64,000 bases of DNA. It comes from Cloacibacterium sp046296655. GTDB taxonomy: Bacteria > Bacteroidota > Bacteroidia > Flavobacteriales > Weeksellaceae. Under the pieces are notes generated by a model. That model did no database searches, was not told where the DNA came from, and worked only from the letters and a program-made list of their open reading frames with translations. Position 1 is the first letter of the stretch; every line of letters starts with the position of its first letter. The stretch is taken from assembly GCA_046296655.1 (NCBI GenBank), contig JBKBLE010000004.1:54618-118617 (forward strand), written 5' to 3'. Below are positions 58,018-64,000 of this stretch, piece by piece. The position numbers and the translations under genes were made by a program.

Positions 58018-59388
58018 CTATTTATTTTTACTCTTTTCTTTAGAAATCTGTTCCTTAATAAAAGGATATTTTTCTTGCATATCGCTAGAAAGACTTTCAT
58101 CTAATTCTAGGGCTTTTTTCAATGCTTTTTGTCCGTTTTCCTCATCATTTAAGTGAAAATAAGAATTGCTGAGCTGATAATACAATTCTGCTCTCTGGTG
58201 AATTTTGGTAGCTTGTTCTAAAACGGTAATTGCTTCTTCATATTCTCCGATGAGCATGATTACTTCGCTGTATGCATACCAATTGTAAAATCTTTTTGGC
58301 TCTACATCTACCAATTTTTTAAGACAAGAAAGTGACTCTTCGAATCTACCAGAATCTATGTAAAGAAAAGCCAATTTCTTCTGAAATTCTAGGTTGTTTT
58401 CGTTCAATGCAACAGCTTCTTTAGCAAAATGTAGGGCTTCTTTCATGCTTCCCATTTCCAAATAAAGATCGCTCTGTTCCATCATCGAAAGATAAAACTG
58501 TGGGTCTTCTCTTAAAGATTTCTGAAAAGCACGAAGCGCTTCCATATTTTTTTTGGCCGCTTTGTAGCACAATCCAATTTTGTAAAAAGTAAAAGCTTTG
58601 GTGTATTCTAATTCTAGCTGTTCTTCGTAAACCTCAATCGCTTTTTCCCATTGTTCCATCGCTTCATAACACGCTGCTTTATTGGCATAAACTCCAGCTG
58701 CATCAGAATTAATCGCGAGTAAATAATCGAAAGACTGAATTGCTTTTTCGTAGTTTTTTCGGTTGAAGTAGAATTGTCCCATTTCGAACCAAGCGGTTTC
58801 TGAAAAAGGAAACTGATTGATATAATTTTGCAAAAATTCTTCTGCTTCTGCATGACGATTCATTTCGCCATAACACATCATCGCACTTTCTAGTGCATAT
58901 TCATCTTGAGGATCGTGTTTTAATGCTAATTTGTAGTTTTTCAATGCATTAAAAGGGTCTTGAAGATTGTAATATTCATCTGCAATGAAATTATGCAAGA
59001 AGCTTTCTTCCTCTTCTAGTTCTAATGCTTTTTCGCAAAATTCTATTGATTTTCTAGGATTTCCGTTGTTAGAATAATATTTGGCACAACAAACCAAAAA
59101 GTCTGTGCTTTCTGAACATGAAGGTTTCAACTCTTCAATTAATTGACGAGCTTGAACGTATTTTTCGAGTTCTAAAAAGACTTCTAATTGCTTAACTTTC
59201 AGTTCGATAGAGTTAGGATGAAGATTTAAGCCATAATTCACAGCCATTTCTGCAAAATTGATGTCTCCCATTTCTAAATAAAAAATAACAATGTCTTCTA
59301 CTTCTTCTGTGTCAAAGTAGAATTGTTCGTTATTTTCTATCATGTCTTCGAACTTTTTAGCAAGCTCATTTTCAAAAAATTCTTCCAA
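58018..59388 (-). CDS. Tetratricopeptide repeat protein
   Basis: From the TTG at 59388 (EEFFENELAKKFEDMIE) this is 456 aa. About twelve TPR-like helix pairs cover the protein, with typical spacing such as YNLQDPFNALKNYKLALKHD and EMGQFYFNRKNYEKAIQSF. A soluble cytosolic scaffold is likely, as no signal peptide or membrane segment is seen. The partner is unknown. The longer frame from 59418 starts inside word-repeat DNA (AAGATTTGAGATTTTAGATT) and would add ten residues not part of the repeat architecture, so I place the start later. TTG is the first plausible start codon there. Confidence 0.8.
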   Translation of the reverse strand: MEEFFENELAKKFEDMIENNEQFYFDTEEVEDIVIFYLEMGDINFAEMAVNYGLNLHPNSIELKVKQLEVFLELEKYVQARQLIEELKPSCSESTDFLVCCAKYYSNNGNPRKSIEFCEKALELEEEESFLHNFIADEYYNLQDPFNALKNYKLALKHDPQDEYALESAMMCYGEMNRHAEAEEFLQNYINQFPFSETAWFEMGQFYFNRKNYEKAIQSFDYLLAINSDAAGVYANKAACYEAMEQWEKAIEVYEEQLELEYTKAFTFYKIGLCYKAAKKNMEALRAFQKSLREDPQFYLSMMEQSDLYLEMGSMKEALHFAKEAVALNENNLEFQKKLAFLYIDSGRFEESLSCLKKLVDVEPKRFYNWYAYSEVIMLIGEYEEAITVLEQATKIHQRAELYYQLSNSYFHLNDEENGQKALKKALELDESLSSDMQEKYPFIKEQISKEKSKNK

Positions 59389-59574
59389 TTGATATAAGAT
59401 TTGAGATTTTAGATTCAAGATTTTAGACTTTTATTGGTCTGAACTCTCGTTTCAGAAATCGAATGAATTTTAATATTTTAAATTGATTTTCAGTGCTTTA
59501 TTTGATTTGTCAGATGTTTGGATTTTAAAGAAAATTTTTAAAATTTCCATCTTCTGACTACCATCACCCAACAA
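59389..59574. repeat. Word-repeat spacer before the TPR gene
   Basis: AGATTTGAGATTTTAGATTCAAGATTTTAGAC (59396-59427 region) is a run of the AGATTT/AGATTTTAG word seen before kdsC, in the opposite sense. The rest of the gap to glmM holds A/T runs and no gene. I see no full matching arm within this gap. Confidence 0.4.
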
Positions 59575-60975
59575 TTAAATCAAACTTTTAATTTTTGCTA
59601 TCATTTTGTCTGCCAGTTCATCTGCTTCTTGCTGAGAAAAGGCTTCTGTATAAATTCTAATAATAGGTTCTGTGTTTGATTTTCTAAGGTGAACCCAATT
59701 TTCTGGAAAATCAATTTTCACACCGTCAATCGTAGAAATTTCTTCCACATTGAGCGAAGTCGAAATGTTATATTCTTCCTGCATTTTTACCAATAATGCA
59801 TCTACATCTATTTCTGGAGTAAGTTCTATCTTCTTTTTACCCATGTAATACGCTGGATATGTAGCTCTTAACTCAGAAACGGTTTTGTTTTCTTTAGCCA
59901 AATGCGTTAAAAATAATGCAACGCCAACTAAAGAATCTCTTCCGTAATGCAAATCTGGATAAATAATTCCGCCATTTCCTTCTCCACCAATGACTGCATT
60001 TTTCTCCTTCATTAACTTCACCACATTTACTTCTCCTACAGCACTTGCAAAATATTCTGAACCTAGATTTCTAGCAACATCTCTCAAAGCTCTGCTCGAA
60101 GAAAGATTAGAAACGGCAACTCCTTTCTTATGTCTCAGCAAATAGTCTGCCACAGCTACCAAAGTGTATTCTTCGCCGAACATTTCGCCATTTTCGTCAA
60201 TAAGTGCCAATCTGTCCACATCTGGATCCACTACAATTCCTACATCTGCACCTTCTTTTTTGATTAAATCACAAATATCTGTTAAGTGCTCTTTCAAAGG
60301 TTCTGGATTGTGTGGAAATTGTCCGTTTGGTTCGCAGTATAACTTCACGACTTCGCAACCTAATTTTTCTAAAAGTGGCGGAAGTGAAATTCCACCGGTA
60401 GAATTTACAGCATCTAAAACGACTTTGAATTTTTTAGCTTTTACAGCTTCTACATCTACCATTGGTAAATCTAGAATTTTTTGAATATGAATATCAAAAG
60501 CGTCTGTTCTGGTTTCGTATTTTCCTAAATCGTCAACTTCTGCAAAGTTGAAATCTTCTTTTTCGGCGATTTCTAGCATTTCTGCGCCATCTTTACCACT
60601 GATAAATTCTCCTTTTTCGTTGAGCAATTTCAGCGCGTTCCATTGTTTTGGGTTGTGAGAAGCGGTTAAGATAATTCCGCCATCAGCATTGAGTCCTGGA
60701 ACCATCACTTCCACAGTTGGCGTAGTAGAAAGTCCTAAATCTACTACATGAATTCCTAAACCTTGTAAAGTAGCGGTAACCAATGAACTAACCATTGCGC
60801 CAGAAATTCTGGCATCACGACCAATCACTAAGGTTAAATCTTTTTTATTTTTATTTTTTTGAAGCCAAGTTCCGAAAGCTGCAGTAAATTTTACTACATC
60901 TACTGGTGTAAGATTATCATCTACTTTACCACCGATGGTTCCTCGGATTCCTGAAATACTTTTGATTAAAGACAT
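59575..60975 (-). CDS. glmM: Phosphoglucosamine mutase
   Basis: This 466-aa alpha-D-phosphohexomutase has the phosphoserine S106 in LTASHNP (residues 103-109), the metal loop VVDPDVDRLALI, the sugar-binding loop GEGNGGII and the phosphate-contacting RKSNTEPIIRIYTEA. GlmM converts glucosamine-6-P to glucosamine-1-P for UDP-GlcNAc, needed for peptidoglycan and LPS. Phosphomannomutase activity cannot be excluded, but the length and motif set fit the GlmM group annotated in Flavobacteria. It has a -7 box about 40 bases upstream. Confidence 0.88.
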   Translation of the reverse strand: MSLIKSISGIRGTIGGKVDDNLTPVDVVKFTAAFGTWLQKNKNKKDLTLVIGRDARISGAMVSSLVTATLQGLGIHVVDLGLSTTPTVEVMVPGLNADGGIILTASHNPKQWNALKLLNEKGEFISGKDGAEMLEIAEKEDFNFAEVDDLGKYETRTDAFDIHIQKILDLPMVDVEAVKAKKFKVVLDAVNSTGGISLPPLLEKLGCEVVKLYCEPNGQFPHNPEPLKEHLTDICDLIKKEGADVGIVVDPDVDRLALIDENGEMFGEEYTLVAVADYLLRHKKGVAVSNLSSSRALRDVARNLGSEYFASAVGEVNVVKLMKEKNAVIGGEGNGGIIYPDLHYGRDSLVGVALFLTHLAKENKTVSELRATYPAYYMGKKKIELTPEIDVDALLVKMQEEYNISTSLNVEEISTIDGVKIDFPENWVHLRKSNTEPIIRIYTEAFSQQEADELADKMIAKIKSLI

Positions 60976-61016
60976 ATGATATTGAGATAAATTATTATTT
61001 GAAAATTAAATTTCTG

Positions 61017-61024
61017 CAAAATTA
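61017..61024 (-). promoter_or_regulatory. -7 promoter box for glmM
   Basis: TAATTTTG on the minus strand, 41 bases upstream of the glmM ATG. Confidence 0.45.
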
Positions 61025-61191
61025 CTGAATTTTGCAACAGGAATACGTTTCTTGTGGAAAAATAAACCTTTTTTGATATACTTAAATATCAACAAACGTT
61101 AGTTTTAACATTTATCCGAAATGATTATCTAAAAATTTTGTAACACAATATCCTTTTCTTTTACTAATACTTTAGTGATAAACTTTTAAAC

Positions 61192-63885
61192 ATGAAAAAA
61201 ATACTTTCATTTACCTTTATTTTATTATTTTCAATTGTAATTTTCGCACAAAAAACCATTTCTGGAACGGTAAAAAATGATGAAGGAAAACCGATTGCAA
61301 GTGCAAGTGTAACCATAGAAGAAATAGGCAAAAATGCCATTTTAGAATATGCAATTACCGATGCCAAAGGAAATTATAAAGTGACTTTTACAAGTAATGA
61401 CGAAAAAATTCTTGTAAAAGTAAAAGCTTTTAACCATCAAACCATCACCGAAAATTATAATAACGCAACTCAGACTTTGAATTTTGTGCTTCAAGAAAAA
61501 GCCACAGAAATTAAAGAAGTAAAACTGAAAACTAAACTCATTACCAAACGTGGTGACACCATTTCTTATGATTTAAAATCTTTCGAAAGTAAGGCAGATA
61601 GAAGTTTAGCAGATGTTTTGAAAAAAATTCCTGGGATTGAAGTAAATAAAGATGGTTCTATTCTCTATCAAGGTGAACCGATTAACAAATTCTACGTAAA
61701 CGGAAAAGATTTAATGGAAGGAAGTTACGGCTTAATCAATAATTCTCTCCCAAAAGATGCTGTGCAAAAAGTAGAAGTGCTTGAAAATCACCAGCCTGTA
61801 AAAATTCTTCAGGATAAACTTTCTTCGGAAAATGCGGCGATTAATGTGCAGCTCAAAAAATCTATTACCATGACAGGAAGAGGAGAAACTTCTCTTGGCG
61901 TGGCGCCATCTCTTTGGAATGTAAAACTTACGCCAATGCTTTTTACTCAAAAATACCAATGGGTTTTGAATTACAAAACCAATAATATGGGAGAAGAAGT
62001 AGAAAAAGAGAATAATATTCTGGCTTTTGGGAATAGATTTGAAGGAATGAGAAGAAATTTTTCTGAAAATTCTTGGCTTTCTGTAGAAAACGCTGCTACT
62101 CCTCAAAACGTTCCTGTAAAAAGATATTTGTTGAACAATGTACATTATTTATCTGCTAATGTTTTGACCAATCTCTCGAAGCAATGGGAATTAAAAGCTA
62201 ATGCAAGTTATAGCAATAATGCTATAGAAAGAGAAAGCATGGTAAAAACCTTCAATGCGAATAATGATTTGACAAATACTTCATTAGTGTCTAATAATTT
62301 CTATACCAACCAAGCAAAAGGTGAAATTATTTTCTCTAAAAACGCCAATAAAAGTTTCTTTAAAAATACCACTACTTATTACGGACTTTGGAACGGAGAT
62401 TTGGCGAATACTAAAAACAACAATATCGCTTCTAACCAAAGAACAAAAACGCCATCTAATAGTTTTCAAAACTCATTAAGTGCTATTATTCCTTGGAAAG
62501 AAAGATTAGTAAATGCCATGTCTTTCATCAGCTATAGAGATGACAAGCAAGATTTATTCATCAATCCAGCAAATTATGTGGTGAATTTACAAAATGTAGA
62601 TGGTGGAAATAATAGTGAAGTGGTACATCAATTCCTTAATCTGAAAACTTTCGAAGCAGTACATTCTGCATCAATTGGTTTATCAAAAAAGAATTGGACT
62701 TTTACACCAGAAGTTGGTCTTAATTACACCAACAATAAGCTACTTACAGATGTAAATGGCGTTACAGGAAACTCTATTCAAGACTATCAATTTAGTGGAA
62801 CTGCATTAGAAAATGACATTAACTTTAAAAATCTAAAACCTTATGCACAAATGATGGTGAATTACAAGAGAGAAGGTTTAGATGTGAATTTAAGTTTCCC
62901 TGTTAATTTTAATAATATTTCTGCTACTGGAACTAATAATTTAGACAAAACTCTGAATAAAGTGACTTATGAACCAAGATTGTTCATGAGATATGATTTA
63001 ACCTCATTCTGGAAATTTTCAACTTTCGCGGGAATTACCAATTCTTTTGGAAGCATCAATGATGTTTATAATGGTTTTATTCTTTTGTCTGCTAAGAATT
63101 TATCTTCTAGAAATACTGATATTCAGCAAACAAGGTCTAATTTCGTTGGGTCAAGATTAGAATACAGAAATCCATTGAATAACATTTTCTTTAATGTAAG
63201 TTATAACTTTAATGACAGAACCAATAACGTAACTTTCCTTAATGAATTAGATGAAGCAAGTCAGCAGTTTATCATCAAAGGATATAATTTAGAGAATAAC
63301 AGTAAAACTAATTCTGCAAGAACAGAACTCGGAAAATATTTCCCTAAATTTAAGACCAACGCTTCTGTAGGATATAATTACTCATTGAACAATTACCAAC
63401 AGTTACCAGCCAACTCTACACCTACAGAATCTAGTTTTATAGATGTAGAAGGCGTAAATCAAGGCGTAAGTGTTAAATTTAATAACAATTATTTCTCTTG
63501 GTTAAGTGTAGATTATAATGCTAATTGGAATTTTAACAACACAAAATCTCCAGATGATGCAAGGTTTAATAACAAAACCAATTCATTTAATCACGCACTT
63601 TCTGCATATGTTTATCCTTTCAAAAATCACACATTAGGATTCACTTGGGATGAATTGCATTCTAGCAACAGAGAAAGAACGGCTAAAAATGCTTTCTTTG
63701 ACCTTTCTTACCAATATTCTATGTCCGAAGAAAAAATAGATTTAGAACTGAAAGTGCTGAATATTACCAATAATAATGTATTCGAAAATGTAACTTTTAA
63801 CTCTACCTTTAATCAGACTTCTTACACCACGGTTAACATTAGACCGAGACAAGTGGTACTCACGCTGAAGTTTAACTTCAAATAA
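61192..63885 (+). CDS. TonB-dependent receptor-like outer membrane protein
   Basis: This 897-aa protein has a signal peptide (FILLFSIVIFAQ). A carboxypeptidase-regulatory-like domain follows (ISGTVKNDEGKPIASASVTI), then a plug-like part with LADVLKKIPGIEV and FYVNGKDLMEGSYGLINNS. The rest is a long beta-barrel ending VVLTLKFNFK. This resembles the outer-membrane family 41/TonB-receptor-related proteins of Bacteroidota that start with a CarboxypepD-like domain. A SusD partner is not visible to the left. The substrate is unknown. The 216-base upstream gap has only a weak -7 candidate (TACTTTAG near 61165). Confidence 0.87.
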   Translation: MKKILSFTFILLFSIVIFAQKTISGTVKNDEGKPIASASVTIEEIGKNAILEYAITDAKGNYKVTFTSNDEKILVKVKAFNHQTITENYNNATQTLNFVLQEKATEIKEVKLKTKLITKRGDTISYDLKSFESKADRSLADVLKKIPGIEVNKDGSILYQGEPINKFYVNGKDLMEGSYGLINNSLPKDAVQKVEVLENHQPVKILQDKLSSENAAINVQLKKSITMTGRGETSLGVAPSLWNVKLTPMLFTQKYQWVLNYKTNNMGEEVEKENNILAFGNRFEGMRRNFSENSWLSVENAATPQNVPVKRYLLNNVHYLSANVLTNLSKQWELKANASYSNNAIERESMVKTFNANNDLTNTSLVSNNFYTNQAKGEIIFSKNANKSFFKNTTTYYGLWNGDLANTKNNNIASNQRTKTPSNSFQNSLSAIIPWKERLVNAMSFISYRDDKQDLFINPANYVVNLQNVDGGNNSEVVHQFLNLKTFEAVHSASIGLSKKNWTFTPEVGLNYTNNKLLTDVNGVTGNSIQDYQFSGTALENDINFKNLKPYAQMMVNYKREGLDVNLSFPVNFNNISATGTNNLDKTLNKVTYEPRLFMRYDLTSFWKFSTFAGITNSFGSINDVYNGFILLSAKNLSSRNTDIQQTRSNFVGSRLEYRNPLNNIFFNVSYNFNDRTNNVTFLNELDEASQQFIIKGYNLENNSKTNSARTELGKYFPKFKTNASVGYNYSLNNYQQLPANSTPTESSFIDVEGVNQGVSVKFNNNYFSWLSVDYNANWNFNNTKSPDDARFNNKTNSFNHALSAYVYPFKNHTLGFTWDELHSSNRERTAKNAFFDLSYQYSMSEEKIDLELKVLNITNNNVFENVTFNSTFNQTSYTTVNIRPRQVVLTLKFNFK

Positions 63886-63948
63886 ATTTTTCAAAATAAC
63901 GAACGCAGTAAATTTTTTACGTTGGTAAGTGGTCTGCTTTTTTGACAG

Positions 63949-63980
63949 TTTGTAAATATAGTTTTTTCGTTTGAAATTTG
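63949..63980 (+). promoter_or_regulatory. Rightward promoter at the window edge, possible stable-RNA promoter
   Basis: TTTG (63949-63952), a 20-base spacer, and GAAATTTG (63973-63980; one mismatch to TAnnTTTG), followed by CACCCGCC. The GC-rich first bases resemble the discriminator of the small-RNA promoter at 29577-29608 and suit stable RNA. The gene would start just outside the window. Confidence 0.4.
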
Positions 63981-64000
63981 CACCCGCCAACTGAAACGGA

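Overview
This window is chromosomal DNA from a low-GC member of the Bacteroidota, most likely the class Flavobacteriia and the Chryseobacterium group (family Weeksellaceae). The evidence is the gene content: a gliding and type IX secretion lipoprotein of the SprE/PorW family, GldH, a GLPGLI-family protein, a MurF-Alr fusion and RicT just upstream of GldH. In addition, almost no gene has a Shine-Dalgarno sequence, and the recurring promoter signal is the Bacteroidota -7 box TAnnTTTG. I cannot name the genus from sequence alone.

Layout. 0-4.7 kb: end of a surface-polysaccharide region (Gfo/Idh/MocA oxidoreductase, family 9 glycosyltransferase, KdsC-type phosphatase) mixed with sufE, a DUF2520 protein and maf. 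4.7-13.8 kb: SprE/PorW lipoprotein, then a leftward block (tsaB, an SDR, yraN, LD-carboxypeptidase, LysE-type exporter, rnr, rpiB). 13.8-19.3 kb: a 657-bp AT-rich gap, pgk, a methyltransferase, and mnmG bracketed by two perfect parS sites, then ybeY. 19.3-30.8 kb: patatin/beta-barrel protein, murF-alr, tdk, an acidic hypothetical protein, a Mur ligase, rsmI, fabG, a nucleosidase and guaC. 30.8-32.9 kb: a small lineage-specific patch with a GLPGLI gene broken by an in-frame stop and a cysteine-rich secreted protein. 32.9-40.3 kb: surE, prc, ogt, then an iron locus (feoA, feoB, ferritin, a 50-aa Cys-rich protein, a 49-aa FeoB-associated membrane protein). 40.3-47.6 kb: an M14 peptidase broken by a frameshift, lepA, an ECF sigma/membrane protein/Spy-like module, rplY and prs. 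47.6-64 kb: a secreted SGNH lipoprotein with a FadL-type porin, the ricT-gldH-pbp1A operon, selO, a multi-spanning membrane protein, a TPR protein, glmM and a TonB-receptor-like outer membrane protein.

Themes. Many genes serve the cell envelope: peptidoglycan (MurF-Alr, Mur ligase, LdcA, PBP1A, GlmM), surface polysaccharide (KdsC, GT9), outer membrane (FadL-like, TonB-like, patatin-barrel) and gliding/T9SS (SprE/PorW, GldH). Translation and RNA genes form a second group (TsaB, MnmG, YbeY, RsmI, LepA, L25, RNase R).

The most unusual signals are not protein genes. (1) A set of intergenic inverted-repeat elements, about 55-150 bp long, whose arms are built of short repeated words that differ from locus to locus. 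(2) Five genes with a -7 box exactly four bases before the ATG, which implies leaderless mRNAs. (3) A small RNA candidate with a well-spaced promoter and a terminator antisense to the end of the nucleosidase gene. (4) Two parS sites, with a possible replication-origin region nearby. (5) Two genes each broken by a single lesion. No tRNA, rRNA, CRISPR array, transposase or prophage gene was seen.
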